DNA of 64,000 bases from Rhodococcus sp. SBT000017. Its GTDB lineage: Bacteria; Actinomycetota; Actinomycetes; Mycobacteriales; Mycobacteriaceae. Shown here one piece after another: positions 49,816 through 59,327 of this stretch (within the stretch, counting starts at the first letter, position 1; each line of letters starts with the position of its first letter). Both the position numbers and the translations under genes were made by a program. Location: the NCBI RefSeq assembly GCF_003688915.1, contig NZ_REFU01000001.1, forward strand, positions 1,240,001 through 1,304,000. Reading direction: 5' to 3'. Under the pieces are notes generated by a model, which was not told the DNA's origin, searched no databases, and saw only the letters and a list, made by a program, of their open reading frames with translations.

Positions 49816-51243
49816 CTACACTCGCGCGTAGTCGACTGCGGCGGAGACGAATCGGGTGATCGACTCGGGATTCCCTGCGGCGTGGGTGTGCAGGTAGGAC
49901 GCGTGGACGCCGCCCTGCACGAAGCCCTCGCGCGCCGCAGTTCTGCCGTCGGGGCTCTGCTTGTGCCAGCCCCAGGCGGCCGGGGCGCTCTCGCGGACGT
50001 CCCTGAATCGGTTCGTTACTGCAGGCTCCACTCCCACGAGTTTCGTTCGGTGGAACTCGTGTCCGGTGACGCGGGCACCCGCGTCGAACAGCGTCGACGA
50101 TTGGAGGGCAACCGCATCGCGATATCCCAGAGTGAGGGTGTTCCCGAATTCCGCGTCCACGTCGACGACCCCCGCCATGGCATGACCGTCCAATCGCCGT
50201 GCCAGATACAGCAATCCGGCGCACTCGGCATGGATCGGCAAGCCCTGGGCTGCCGCTGCTCGAATGTCGGCGAGCAGTAGTTCGTTCGCCGACAGTGCGG
50301 CCGCATGTTCTTCCGGGAATCCGCCGGGGAGTACCACTCCTGCTGTGCCGGGCGGCAATCCGTCACGCAGCGGGTCGAACACGGCGACGTCGGCCCCGGC
50401 TGCGCGGAGCAGTTCGACGTGTTCGGTGTAGCCGAAGGTGAATGCGGGGCCACCGGCCACCGCGATCACGGGCGATCCCTCGGAAGTACGTACCTCGTTC
50501 TCCGGGGACCACTGCGGCGCTGTCACCGACGATCGAGCCAGCGCGCTCACTGCCTCGATGTCGACGAACCGGGAGACGAGAGCGCTCATCGCGTCCACGG
50601 CATCGGTTGCGGCACCCCCGTGTTCGACTGCGGTGATCAACCCGAGATGCCGTGACGGGACCACCAGTTCGCTCATGCGCGGCAACGCGCCGAGTACCGG
50701 AACGCCCACCCGTTCGCACGCTTGACGCAATACGTCCTCGTGCCGCTGACTGCCGACGCGATTGAGAATCACACCGCCGATGCGGACGCTGGCGTCGAAC
50801 GTCGAGAACCCGTGCAGCACAGCGGCGAGCGACTGACTGTGGCCGCGGGCGTCGACCACCAGGATCACCGGGGCACCGAGCATGGCGGCCACTCGTGCGG
50901 TCGATCCCTCGGCGGAGGCCTCCCCCGGGCCGGTCATATCGATCTTGCCGTCGAACAGTCCCATGACACCCTCGACGACCGCGATGTCGCAGCCCCGACT
51001 GCCGTGTCGGAACAGGGGCCCGATGCGGTCGGCACCGACCATCACCGCGTCGAGGTTGCGGCCGGGGAGCCCGGCCGCGAGCGAGTGATATCCGGGGTCG
51101 ATGTAGTCCGGACCCACCTTGAACGGTGCGACGGTGCGGCCGGCGCTGCGCAGCGCGCCCAGCAGCCCGGTCGCCACCGTCGTCTTTCCACTACCCGACG
51201 CGGGGGCCGCGATCACCACTGCGGGACACGACGCGCTCACCAT
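49816..51243 (-). CDS. cobB: Hydrogenobyrinate/cobyrinate a,c-diamide synthase
   Basis: CobB uses ATP and glutamine to amidate the a and c carboxylates of (hydrogeno)byrinate. The 475-residue product has an N-terminal dethiobiotin-synthetase-like P-loop domain (VIAAPASGSGKTTVATGLLGAL near residue 10, KVGPDYIDPGYHSLAAG near 42, VVEGVMGLFDG near 90). The C-terminal class I glutaminase domain has GGFPEEHAAALSANELL near 310 and the nucleophile Cys in HAECAGLLYLARRL near 340. Near residue 410 the chain reads KLVGVEPAVTNRF, which overlaps a degenerate copy of the dispersed repeat. Its ATG overlaps the cobO 3' end. Confidence 0.93.
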   Translation of the reverse strand: MVSASCPAVVIAAPASGSGKTTVATGLLGALRSAGRTVAPFKVGPDYIDPGYHSLAAGLPGRNLDAVMVGADRIGPLFRHGSRGCDIAVVEGVMGLFDGKIDMTGPGEASAEGSTARVAAMLGAPVILVVDARGHSQSLAAVLHGFSTFDASVRIGGVILNRVGSQRHEDVLRQACERVGVPVLGALPRMSELVVPSRHLGLITAVEHGGAATDAVDAMSALVSRFVDIEAVSALARSSVTAPQWSPENEVRTSEGSPVIAVAGGPAFTFGYTEHVELLRAAGADVAVFDPLRDGLPPGTAGVVLPGGFPEEHAAALSANELLLADIRAAAAQGLPIHAECAGLLYLARRLDGHAMAGVVDVDAEFGNTLTLGYRDAVALQSSTLFDAGARVTGHEFHRTKLVGVEPAVTNRFRDVRESAPAAWGWHKQSPDGRTAAREGFVQGGVHASYLHTHAAGNPESITRFVSAAVDYARV

Positions 51244-51857
51244 TCGATGCCTCGCTGACCCTTGCGTCCCGCGTCCATCGGGTGCTTGACCTTGGCCATC
51301 TCGGTGACCAGATCTGCCGCCTCGATCAGTTCACGGGGTGCGTCGCGTCCGGTGATGACGACGTGCTGGCTTCCCGGTCGGTGGGTCAGGACGTCGACCA
51401 CCTCGGCGACGTCGACCCACCCCCACTTGAGTGGGTAGGTGAACTCGTCCAGCACGTAGAAGCGGTGCGACTGCTGCTCGATTCGCCGGGCGATCTCCTG
51501 CCAGCCCTCCGCCGCGGCCTCGGCGTGGTCGACGTCGCTGCCCTTCTTGCGAGTCCACGACCACCCCTCGCCCATCTTGTGCCATTCGACGGCTCCGCCG
51601 ACCCCTGTGCTCTCGTGCAGTTCGCCGAGTGTGCGAAACGCCGCTTCCTCGCCGACCTTCCACTTGGCACTCTTGACGAACTGGAACACTCCGACGTCGA
51701 AACCTTGATTCCAGGCCCGCAACGCCATTCCGAAGGCGGCGGTCGATTTCCCCTTGCCCGGGCCGGTGTGCACGGCGAGCACGGGCAGATTGCGGCGCTG
51801 ACGCGTCGTGAGGCCGTCCTGCGGAACGGTTCCGGGAGCCGGTACACCCTGAGGCAT
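51237..51857 (-). CDS. cobO: Cob(I)yrinic acid a,c-diamide adenosyltransferase
   Basis: CobO (CobA/BtuR type) transfers the adenosyl group from ATP to cob(I)yrinate diamide. The 206-residue product has the P-loop AVHTGPGKGKSTAAFGMALRAW near residue 29, VFQFVKSAKWKVGEE near 57, RIEQQSHRFYVLDEFTYPLKWGWVD near 125 and VITGRDAPRELIEAADLVTEM near 165, all family hallmarks. The ATG at 51857 (MPQGVPAPGTVPQDG) is chosen; an open extension to 51920 would overlap the chelatase gene. It lies between the chelatase gene and cobB. Confidence 0.94.
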   Translation of the reverse strand: MPQGVPAPGTVPQDGLTTRQRRNLPVLAVHTGPGKGKSTAAFGMALRAWNQGFDVGVFQFVKSAKWKVGEEAAFRTLGELHESTGVGGAVEWHKMGEGWSWTRKKGSDVDHAEAAAEGWQEIARRIEQQSHRFYVLDEFTYPLKWGWVDVAEVVDVLTHRPGSQHVVITGRDAPRELIEAADLVTEMAKVKHPMDAGRKGQRGIEW

Positions 51858-51867
51858 CGCGTACCCC

Positions 51868-53802
51868 CTACGCCGCTGCGCGAACGACGGCGGCGACCTG
51901 TTCGGCCGACAGATCCGCAAGCGCCACGTATCCGCCGCCGAGGCACGCCGCGAAATCGGCAGCCAGCCCGAGGCGGACCATTCCCGATTCGCAGTCGACG
52001 ACGACGGAGGCGATCTTGTCCGACGCGATGCGCCGGGCGGCGATGCGGGCCCGGCCGACGGGATCGGTACCTCCGGTGGCCCGTCCGTCGGTCAGCGCGA
52101 CCACCAGGGCGCGCCGCAGCGGGTCCCGAACACGCTCTCGCAGAACGAGTTCACGTGCCTGCAGAAAGCCCTGCGCCAGTGGAGATCTGCCGCCGGTCTT
52201 CATCTTCCGCAACCGCGTCACGGCCACGTCCACCGACGACGTCGGCGGCAACACGGTCTCGGCTTCCTTGCCGCGCACGGTGATGACGGCGACCTTGTCA
52301 CGGCGCTGATACGCATCGCGCAGCAGCGACAGCACCGCACCGGTCACCGCGGACAATCGATCTCGCGCAGCCATCGAACCCGAGGCGTCGACGACGAAGA
52401 CGATCAGGTTGCCCTCGCGTCCCTCCTTGATCGCGCCCCGGAGATCCGCAGGCGCGAGCTTCAACCGGCCGGACGTGCGGCCGCGGACGACCTGCTGCTC
52501 GGCCGCGGCGAACAGGGTGCCCACCAGGTGCAGACCCTTGCCTGCCTCGACGGTGGGCCGTACCGACCGTCCGTGCGAGGACCGTGACCGTGAGCGTCGG
52601 CCGGGCGCGCCCTCGCCCACTCCAGGAACCTCGAGCAACCGCGCTCTGAACTGTGCTCCCGGAGTGCCTGCCTGCTTCTCGCTGCCGGTACCCGAGGACG
52701 GCGGTGGTTGCTTCGACTCGTCGCGCGAATCGGAGGACTGTGTATCGGAGGACGGGGACTGGGAGTCATCGTCGGGGGCCTCGGGCTCGGGCGCTCCCCC
52801 GCCGCCGTCGGGGTCGGGCTCCGGATCGGGTTGTTGCTCGGCCTGTTCGGCGGCGTCCCGCATGGCCTCGTCCAACTGTTTGTCGTCGATGCCCGGCTCG
52901 TCGAAGGGATCGCGCCGACGCCGGTGCGGCAGAGCCAGTTCGGCGGCAATCCGCACGTCCTCCTCGGCCACCTCGCTCGCGCCTCGCCAGGCGGCGTGGG
53001 CGGACGCGGTACGAGCCAGAACGAGATCGGCGCGCATACCGTCGACGTCGAAGGACGCACACAGCGCCGCGATACGACGAAGTTCCTTGTCGCTCAACAC
53101 CACATCGTCGAGAATCTTCCGGGCGGCCAGAATCTGCTCGGCCACGGCGATGTCGTCGTTGCGGAATTCGGCGGCGAACGCGTGCGGATCACGCTCGTAG
53201 TTCATCCGGCGGCGGACGACGTTCATTCGGACGTCCACGTCCCGCGAAGCCGTCACCTCCACAGCCAGACCGAACCGGTCGAGCAGCTGCGGGCGAAGCT
53301 CACCCTCCTCGGGATTCATCGTGCCGACGAGCACGAATTGCGCAGGGTGAGAATGAGATACACCGTCACGCTCGACGTGCACCCGGCCCATTGCGGCCGC
53401 GTCGAGCAGCACGTCGACCAGATGATCGTGCAGCAGGTTCACTTCGTCGACGTAGAGAACACCACGGTGCGCGGCCGCGAGGAGACCGGGTTGAAACGCA
53501 CGCTCGCCGTCGCGCAGAACCTTCTCGAGGTCGATGGACCCCACCACTCTGTCCTCGGTTGCCCCCACCGGGAGTTCGACGAGCTTCGCCGGGCGCGAGC
53601 CGTCCTCGTCCTCCACAGCAGGCAGCAGGGTCGCGAGTGCGCGCACCACCGTCGATTTCGCGGTGCCCTTCTCTCCTCGCACCAGTACACCGCCGATACC
53701 GGGGTGCACGGCGCACAGAATCAACGACAACCTCAGTTGATCCTGACCGACGATCGCACTGAACGGATATCCCGGTTCGGGAACACTCCTACTTCGCTGC
53801 AC
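51868..53802 (-). CDS. AAA+/VWA magnesium- or cobalt-chelatase-type protein
   Basis: The approximately 644-residue product fuses a ChlI-like AAA+ domain (Walker [17 protein letters not shown] near residue 40, [22 protein letters not shown] near 160) to a C-terminal VWA domain with MIDAS motif [16 protein letters not shown] near 465. They are joined by an acidic Pro/Ser/Asp-rich linker at about residues 310-370. This is the BchD/ChlD-like architecture of Rv2850c. Placed first in a cobalamin operon, it may serve cobalt insertion together with CobN-type subunits elsewhere, which is inference. The GTG at 53802 follows the riboswitch; further in-frame upstream codons run through the riboswitch and are rejected. 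Confidence 0.9.
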   Translation of the reverse strand: MQRSRSVPEPGYPFSAIVGQDQLRLSLILCAVHPGIGGVLVRGEKGTAKSTVVRALATLLPAVEDEDGSRPAKLVELPVGATEDRVVGSIDLEKVLRDGERAFQPGLLAAAHRGVLYVDEVNLLHDHLVDVLLDAAAMGRVHVERDGVSHSHPAQFVLVGTMNPEEGELRPQLLDRFGLAVEVTASRDVDVRMNVVRRRMNYERDPHAFAAEFRNDDIAVAEQILAARKILDDVVLSDKELRRIAALCASFDVDGMRADLVLARTASAHAAWRGASEVAEEDVRIAAELALPHRRRRDPFDEPGIDDKQLDEAMRDAAEQAEQQPDPEPDPDGGGGAPEPEAPDDDSQSPSSDTQSSDSRDESKQPPPSSGTGSEKQAGTPGAQFRARLLEVPGVGEGAPGRRSRSRSSHGRSVRPTVEAGKGLHLVGTLFAAAEQQVVRGRTSGRLKLAPADLRGAIKEGREGNLIVFVVDASGSMAARDRLSAVTGAVLSLLRDAYQRRDKVAVITVRGKEAETVLPPTSSVDVAVTRLRKMKTGGRSPLAQGFLQARELVLRERVRDPLRRALVVALTDGRATGGTDPVGRARIAARRIASDKIASVVVDCESGMVRLGLAADFAACLGGGYVALADLSAEQVAAVVRAAA

Positions 53803-53863
53803 AGCCAATTCCCTTCGTGCCCGGAGTTCCGCGCCGGACGTTCGGTCGAGATACGCGAAGCCG

Positions 53864-53984
53864 GGCGGCGATCTGGCTGACAGGGAAATCTCCTGATCGA
53901 AGATTCTCCTGAACACAGTGGCGGGACCGCGCCTGATTGACACAGGACTTCTCCGCGACCGACTTCGAACGGAACACTACCGCC
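53864..53984 (-). promoter_or_regulatory. Cobalamin (AdoCbl) riboswitch
   Basis: On the minus strand, GCGGTCCCGCCACTGT (53915-53930) is the conserved B12-box core. It is preceded by a CCTG-loop-CAGG helix (53931-53947) and followed by CCCTGTCAGCCAGAT near the 3' side. A closing stem can form between GGCGG (53980-53984) and CCGCC (53864-53868). The element ends 61 bases before the chelatase GTG start and is expected to lower expression of the cob operon when cobalamin is plentiful. Confidence 0.88.
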
Positions 53985-53988
53985 GAAC

Positions 53989-54032
53989 GAACGAATGCCA
54001 CACACGGTCTGGACCGGGTGTGGCATTCGTTC
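53989..54032 (-). terminator. Strong hairpin upstream of the cobalamin riboswitch
   Basis: GAACGAATGCCACAC (53989-54003) is perfectly complementary to 54018-54032; the 14-base loop can form an inner GGTC/GACC stem. It lies between the GNAT gene stop and the riboswitch on the minus strand, so it probably terminates transcription coming from mqo/GNAT. Confidence 0.7.
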
Positions 54033-54059
54033 CGGGAGTGGAGCCTGCGGAATGACCTC
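54033..54059 (+). repeat. Third copy of the dispersed 28-base repeat
   Basis: GGGAGTGGAGCCTGCGGAATG (to 54054) followed by ACCTC matches the units at 27271-27298 and 27304-27331 over more than 20 bases. Here it is non-coding, directly beside the hairpin at 53989-54032 and 26 bases past the GNAT stop. Confidence 0.75.
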
Positions 54060-54084
54060 ACTGGTAATCGAGTACTGCGAAAGG

Positions 54085-54561
54085 TCAGGCCTCGCTCCAG
54101 GCGGTGCCGCCGCCCCGACGCATCGGGGTGTGCGGGATGCCGTCCTCGAGAACTTCTTCGCCGTCGGGCAGGAACCCGTGCTTGGCGTACATGTCGACGA
54201 GGTAGCTCTGAGCGTTGATCCGGCACGGGGCAGAGCCGACCTCGGCAAGCGCGGCCCGCAGAATTCGCGTGGTGTGGCCCTGTCCCCTGGCCGAGCGCTG
54301 CGTGCAGAGCCGGCCGATACGGAACGCCTTCTCGCCGTCGTCGTGCTCCTCGAGCAAGCGGAGTGTGCACACCACTTCGCCGTCCCGTTCGAGCCAGAAG
54401 TGCCGTGTCTCGGTCAGCAGGTCACGCCCGTCCAACTCCGGGTACGCACACGCCTGCTCGACCACGAACACCTCGACACGCAGCTTCAACAGGTCGTACA
54501 ACGTGCTGTTGGACAGGTCTAGTGCCCATGATCGTTTGAGAGCTGCTGCTTGCGTATTCAT
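54085..54561 (-). CDS. GNAT acetyltransferase, ElaA family
   Basis: The 158-residue product is an ElaA-type GNAT. The family start STLYDLLKLRVEVFVVEQACAYPELDGRD is near residue 20. The acetyl-CoA-binding region FRIGRLCTQRSARGQGHTTRILRAAL is near 80-105, and a C-terminal AQSYLVDMYAKHGFLPDGEEVLEDGIPHTPMRR segment follows. The acceptor substrate of ElaA proteins is not established. The start is ATG 54561 (MNTQAAAL), with a possible start five codons upstream that overlaps mqo. It corresponds to Rv2851c, beside mqo. Confidence 0.88.
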   Translation of the reverse strand: MNTQAAALKRSWALDLSNSTLYDLLKLRVEVFVVEQACAYPELDGRDLLTETRHFWLERDGEVVCTLRLLEEHDDGEKAFRIGRLCTQRSARGQGHTTRILRAALAEVGSAPCRINAQSYLVDMYAKHGFLPDGEEVLEDGIPHTPMRRGGGTAWSEA

Positions 54562-54572
54562 ACCTTTTGCTA

Positions 54573-56141
54573 TCACACACCCGTGGACTGTGCGAGCTCA
54601 CGCGTGTTTTCGAGTTCCAGTGTTTTCGACGTCCAGCCCCAGACCTCGTCGAACAACGAGCTGTTCTGCGCCAGCTTGACCCCGAGCGAGGGGACCATTT
54701 CCTTGAGCTTTGGCTGCCATGCGTCGTACTTGTCTCCGAAGCAACGCTGCAGCACGTCCAGCATGGCCGGAACAGCGGTGGAAGCACCGGGCGAGGCACC
54801 GAGCAGTCCCGCGATCGTGCCGTCCGCAGCGTTGACCACAGCGGTGCCGAATTCGAGCACGCCGCCGCGACCCTTCTTACGGATCACCTGGACGCGCTGA
54901 CCCGCGGTGACGAGCTCCCAGTTCTCGCCGAGCACCGAGGGCGCGAACTCGCGCAGCGTCTCGACACGATCCGCCTGCGACTGAGCCAACTCACTGACCA
55001 GGTACTTGACGAGTCCGAGTTCGGTCACGCCGACTCCGAGCATCGACATCAGGTTGCCGGGCTTGACCGAGCTGGGCAGGTCGGTGATCTTGCCCTGCTT
55101 GAGGAACTTGGGCGACCAACCGGCGTACGGGCCGAACAGCAGACCCTGCTGGCCGTTGATCACGCGGGTGTCGAGGTGCGGCACCGACATCGGCGGAGCT
55201 CCGACCGACGCCTTGCCGTACACCTTGGCCGAATGCTGCTCGATCAGTGCCGGATCGGTGCACCGCAACCACTCGCCGCTGACCGGGAAGCCGCCGAATC
55301 CCTTGATCTCCGCGATCCCGGACTTCTGCAGCAGGTGCAGTGCGCCGCCGCCTGCACCGACGAACACGAACTTGGCGTTGACGGTCTTCTTCGCGCCGGT
55401 GCGCTGGTTGGCGACCTTGACGTCCCAGGTGCCGTCGGACTGCTTGGTGATGTTGCGCACATCGTGGCCGAAGTGCACGGTGCCGCCCGCGGACGACAGG
55501 TAGTTCAGCAGCTGCTTGGTGAGTGCGCCGAAATCGACGTCGGTGCCCTCCTGGCTCCAGTTCAGCGCCACCGGATCCGAGAAGTCACGGCCCTTGGCCA
55601 TCAACGGCAGTCGCGCCGAGAACTCGTCCTTGGAGTCGATGTACTCCATGCCTGCGAACAGTGGGTTGCCCACGAGCGCCTCGTACCGAGCCCGGAGGTA
55701 CTTCGCGTTCTCGGCCCCGTGCACGAAGCTCACGTGCGGAATGGGGTTGATGAAGTTCTTGGCGTCGGAGAGAACACCGGTCTCGATGCCGTGGGCCCAG
55801 AACTGACGCGACACCTGGAACTGCTCGTTGACGTTGAGCGCCTTGGCGATATCGACGCTGCCGTCCTTGTTCTGCGGCGTGTAGTTCAGCTCGCACAGTG
55901 CCGAGTGACCGGTGCCCGCGTTGTTCCACGCGTCGCTGCTCTCGGCCGCGGCCGCGTCGAGCCGCTCGTAGACGTCGATCGACCAGTTCGGCTCGAGCTG
56001 ACGGAGCAGCGCACCGAGGGTGGCGCTCATGATTCCGGCACCGACCAGAACGACGTCGGTCTTGATCCGCTTACCCTGCTCATCTTTGGACACTGGAGAA
56101 TCGACTTCCTTGTCTGTCGAGATCTCGGCCGGTGGCGGCAT
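54573..56141 (-). CDS. mqo: Malate:quinone oxidoreductase
   Basis: Mqo is a peripheral membrane FAD enzyme that oxidises malate to oxaloacetate and reduces quinone. The 522-residue product has the FAD-binding [23 protein letters not shown] near residue 29 and [16 protein letters not shown] near 75. [22 protein letters not shown] segments lie near 220, [19 protein letters not shown] near 265, and a C-terminal [23 protein letters not shown] near 460. It lies just upstream of the GNAT gene and divergent from a hydrolase gene, with 144 non-coding bases between. Confidence 0.95.
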   Translation of the reverse strand: MPPPAEISTDKEVDSPVSKDEQGKRIKTDVVLVGAGIMSATLGALLRQLEPNWSIDVYERLDAAAAESSDAWNNAGTGHSALCELNYTPQNKDGSVDIAKALNVNEQFQVSRQFWAHGIETGVLSDAKNFINPIPHVSFVHGAENAKYLRARYEALVGNPLFAGMEYIDSKDEFSARLPLMAKGRDFSDPVALNWSQEGTDVDFGALTKQLLNYLSSAGGTVHFGHDVRNITKQSDGTWDVKVANQRTGAKKTVNAKFVFVGAGGGALHLLQKSGIAEIKGFGGFPVSGEWLRCTDPALIEQHSAKVYGKASVGAPPMSVPHLDTRVINGQQGLLFGPYAGWSPKFLKQGKITDLPSSVKPGNLMSMLGVGVTELGLVKYLVSELAQSQADRVETLREFAPSVLGENWELVTAGQRVQVIRKKGRGGVLEFGTAVVNAADGTIAGLLGASPGASTAVPAMLDVLQRCFGDKYDAWQPKLKEMVPSLGVKLAQNSSLFDEVWGWTSKTLELENTRELAQSTGV

Positions 56142-56285
56142 CGACCGAAGAACTCTGCTGTAGAGGGGCTACTCACCCGGTGCGGTCAGGTTACTAGCTG
56201 GGCCTACCCCATCGGACACCACGTCAACCCGGTCTCGATTGTGCTCCTCGGACGCCGTCCGCGGCGCCCACTACAGTTGTGATCT

Positions 56286-57326
56286 GTGACTACCTGGGTG
56301 CCCGATGTCCTCGGCGACGGCTACGAACAGACGACCATTCCACTCGGTGACGATCCGGACGGCGAGGGGCAGGTCGAGGCCACTCTCGTGCGGTATCAAC
56401 CCTCGGGCGCTGCGAACTTCGAGCGCGCGGTGATCTACGTCCACGGTTTCACCGACTACTTCTTCCAGCGACACATCGCTGAACACTTCGCCGCCAAGGG
56501 GTACGCCTTCTACGCACTGGACCTGCGTAAATGCGGACGCTCGCGCCGTGAGGGTCAGACCGCGCACTTCGTAACCGATCTGGCGATGTACGACACCGAG
56601 CTCAACGAGGCTCTCGCCCTGGTCCGCGCCGAACGCGCCGACGCCCCGGTGCTGCTCATGGCGCACTCGACGGGAGGGCTCGTACTGCCGCTCTGGCTGA
56701 ACCGCCTCAACCGCCGAGAAGGCGGGTCCGCAGGCCTCGGCCTGGCAGGCGTGGTGCTCAACAGCCCCTGGTTCGACCTGCAGGGTCCGCCCGCCATTCG
56801 CAGCGTCGGCACCGCAGCGATCGACGTCATCGGCCGATTCCGGTCCAAGGCGCAGGTCCCCGGCGGCGGCCTCGACACCTACGGTCTGTCGCTCGCTGCG
56901 TCCGAGAAGGGCGAATGGGACTACGACCTCGACTGGAAGCCACTCGCCGGCTTCCCCATCACCTTCGGCTGGATCCGCGCCGTCCGCCACGGTCACGCCG
57001 AACTCCATCGCGGCCTCGACATCGGCATCCCCGCACTGATTCTGCGCTCGAAAGTGACGCACTTCTCACGCCGGTACAGCTCCGCCGTCGACGCCGCAGA
57101 TGCCGTACTGGACGTTCGCCAGATCGCCCGCTGGGCCGGCTGCCTGGGTGACCGCACCACGATCGTGCCCATCGAGGGGGCCCGCCACGACGTCTTCCTG
57201 TCCACCGAGGCCCCACGAGCGCGGGCCTTCGAGGAAATGGACGAGTGGATCGACTGGTTGCATCGAAGCGAGAGCTCCGACCACGCGTCGGGCAAGGACC
57301 ACACCGAGAGCGGGCACATTTCATGA
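56286..57326 (+). CDS. Alpha/beta hydrolase (serine aminopeptidase S33/lysophospholipase type)
   Basis: The 346-residue product is an alpha/beta hydrolase with the oxyanion region AVIYVHGFTDYFFQRHIAEHFAAKGYAFYALDLRKCGRS near residue 50 and the nucleophile elbow LLMAHSTGGLVLPLWLN near 120 (Ser in HSTGG). A late strand IPALILRSKVTHFS (near 245) is likely to hold the acid, and the final GARHDVFLS gives His near 300. There is no signal peptide. The GTG at 56286 is used. Its stop overlaps the mtr start as ATGA, an arrangement shared with Rv2854-mtr in mycobacteria; a role with mycothiol is inference. Confidence 0.88.
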   Translation: MTTWVPDVLGDGYEQTTIPLGDDPDGEGQVEATLVRYQPSGAANFERAVIYVHGFTDYFFQRHIAEHFAAKGYAFYALDLRKCGRSRREGQTAHFVTDLAMYDTELNEALALVRAERADAPVLLMAHSTGGLVLPLWLNRLNRREGGSAGLGLAGVVLNSPWFDLQGPPAIRSVGTAAIDVIGRFRSKAQVPGGGLDTYGLSLAASEKGEWDYDLDWKPLAGFPITFGWIRAVRHGHAELHRGLDIGIPALILRSKVTHFSRRYSSAVDAADAVLDVRQIARWAGCLGDRTTIVPIEGARHDVFLSTEAPRARAFEEMDEWIDWLHRSESSDHASGKDHTESGHIS

Positions 57327-58708
57327 CCGAGCATTTCGACGTCGCGATCATCGGCTCCGGATCCGGCAACTCCATCGCCGATTCGCGCTTCGAGGACAAG
57401 AAGATCGCTCTGCTCGAAGAGAACTCGACCTTCGGCGGCACCTGCCTCAACGTCGGCTGCATTCCCACGAAGATGTTCGTCTACGCAGCCGAAGTTGCGC
57501 GGACGGTGCGTGATTCCGCGAAATACGGTGTCGACGCCCATGTGGACGCGGTGCGCTGGCCGAACATCGTCGACCGCGTCTTCGGCCGCATCGACCCCAT
57601 CTCGGAGGGCGGCAAGCGCTACCGCGCCGAGGGCAGCCCCAATGTCACCCTGTTCGAGGGGCATGCCACCTTCGTCGGCCCGCGCACGATCGATACCGGC
57701 ACGGGCACCGTCATCACCGCCGACCAGATCGTCATCGCTGCCGGATCCCGGCCGGTGGTGCCGCAGTCCTTCGCCGATTCGGGCGTGAAGTACCACACCA
57801 ACGGCGACGTGATGCGTCTGCGCGAGCTGCCCGAGCATCTGGTGATTCTCGGATCCGGTTACATCGCAGCGGAATTCGCGCACGTGTTCTCCGCCCTCGG
57901 CTCCAAGGTGTCGATCGTCGCCCGCAAGGACACCTTGCTCCGCGCGCTGGACGCCGACATCTCGCAGCGGTTCACCGATCTCGCCCGCGCCAAGTGGGAC
58001 GTCCATCTCGACTCCGGTGAGACCCGGCCCGCGACCGACGGCACACTGCACGGAATCGAACTGGCCGACGGCACCAAGGTTGTCGGCGACGCCTTCCTCA
58101 TCGCTGTGGGCCGTGAGCCGAACGGTGACCGTCTCGGTCTGGACACGGCAGGCATCGCCATGGACGACGAGGGACGCATCGTGGTGGACGAGTTCGGCCG
58201 CACCACCGCCGAGGGCGTGTTCGCTCTCGGCGACGTCTCGTCGCCCTACCAGCTCAAGCATGTGGCCAACCAGGAAGCACGAGTGGTTCAGCACAACCTG
58301 CTGCACGACGCGTGGCGCGGGGACACCGCCGCACTGCGCACCAACGACCACCGATTCGTTCCCGCGGCGGTGTTCACCGATCCGCAGATCGCCGAGGTGG
58401 GCATGACCGAGGATCAAGCCCGTGACGCGGGCCTGGACATCACCGTCAAGGTTCAGAACTACGGGGATGTCGCCTACGGCTGGGCGATGGAGGACAGCGA
58501 AGGCCTGTGCAAGATCATCGCCGAGAAGGGCACCGGGAAGATCCTCGGCGCGCACATCATCGGCGCTCAGGCGCCGACCCTGATTCAGCCCCTCATCCAG
58601 GCGATGAGCTTCGGCCTGTCCGCCCAGGACATGGCCCGTGGCCAGTACTGGATTCACCCCGGCCTGCCCGAGGTTGTCGAGAACGCTCTGCTGGGACTCG
58701 ACCTGTAG
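57323..58708 (+). CDS. mtr: Mycothione reductase
   Basis: Mtr is an NADPH-dependent flavin disulfide reductase that regenerates mycothiol, the main actinobacterial thiol. The 461-residue product has FAD-binding FDVAIIGSGSGNSIAD at residues 5-20, the redox-active pair GGTCLNVGCIPTKM near 40, NADPH-binding LVILGSGYIAAEFAHVFSALGSKVSI near 175, FALGDVSSPYQLKHVANQEARVV near 300 and the C-terminal His motif IHPGLPEVVENALLGL near 445. ATG 57323 overlaps the hydrolase stop. It is direct evidence for a mycothiol-containing host. Confidence 0.95.
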   Translation: MTEHFDVAIIGSGSGNSIADSRFEDKKIALLEENSTFGGTCLNVGCIPTKMFVYAAEVARTVRDSAKYGVDAHVDAVRWPNIVDRVFGRIDPISEGGKRYRAEGSPNVTLFEGHATFVGPRTIDTGTGTVITADQIVIAAGSRPVVPQSFADSGVKYHTNGDVMRLRELPEHLVILGSGYIAAEFAHVFSALGSKVSIVARKDTLLRALDADISQRFTDLARAKWDVHLDSGETRPATDGTLHGIELADGTKVVGDAFLIAVGREPNGDRLGLDTAGIAMDDEGRIVVDEFGRTTAEGVFALGDVSSPYQLKHVANQEARVVQHNLLHDAWRGDTAALRTNDHRFVPAAVFTDPQIAEVGMTEDQARDAGLDITVKVQNYGDVAYGWAMEDSEGLCKIIAEKGTGKILGAHIIGAQAPTLIQPLIQAMSFGLSAQDMARGQYWIHPGLPEVVENALLGLDL

Positions 58709-58714
58709 TTCCGG

Positions 58715-59281
58715 TCACCAGGGGCTGGTGCGGAGCACGATTTCCGTTGCCAGTGCAGCCGGCTCGTCGGCGACGACATTAGCGGCGCCGTCGAGTTGGA
58801 CCACGCGGAAGTCCGAGTAGACGAACCGACCGCTCGCGTCGGCGGATGCGCGGCCCAGTGAGGAGCCGACGACCAGTGTCGTCGGCAACTCGACCGGGGG
58901 GCAGTCCGCGGCGCGCACGGTGCCCTGCTCGTCGGCGATCGCGGGGTGGCAACGGTTCACCGCGATCAGGCTGGCGAAGCGACCGAAGGTCTTGGCAGCC
59001 AGCGTCCAGGCCGACTCCGCACCCGCGCCGCTGCCGACGAGATGCACCCACGACAGCTTCAGCTCGTCGAGAACCGTCAGGATCGCGTTGTCGCTGACAC
59101 CGTCGATGCTTTCCAGCGCAACGGTTTTCAGATCCGAATTGTGCAGCCGTTCACTGACGGCGTCGTACACATCCACCGGATCGCCTGTATCGGGAAGCAA
59201 GAGAACGGCGTGCCTGCTGTCCGGGCCTGCGACCCGCACCGAACATTGCCCACCCGCAGCACTCACATGCGTGAACTCCAT
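58715..59281 (-). CDS. Short alpha/beta-hydrolase-like protein, probably non-catalytic
   Basis: The 188-residue product resembles a shortened alpha/beta hydrolase: HAVLLLPDTGDPVDVYDAVSERL (first strand and loop), a helix, then the elbow region LSWVHLVGSGAGAESAWTLAAKTFG near residue 80. At the nucleophile position of GxSxG the sequence reads GSGAG, so the serine is missing. A clear catalytic acid-histidine pair is also absent, and the chain is about 100 residues short of normal. It may be a binding or structural protein. It converges on mtr with a 6-base gap and is divergent from the GntR gene. Confidence 0.65.
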   Translation of the reverse strand: MEFTHVSAAGGQCSVRVAGPDSRHAVLLLPDTGDPVDVYDAVSERLHNSDLKTVALESIDGVSDNAILTVLDELKLSWVHLVGSGAGAESAWTLAAKTFGRFASLIAVNRCHPAIADEQGTVRAADCPPVELPTTLVVGSSLGRASADASGRFVYSDFRVVQLDGAANVVADEPAALATEIVLRTSPW

Positions 59282-59327
59282 GGGGACGACGGTACTGCCT
59301 CTTGCGCCGACCCCACATCGGTTCTAT

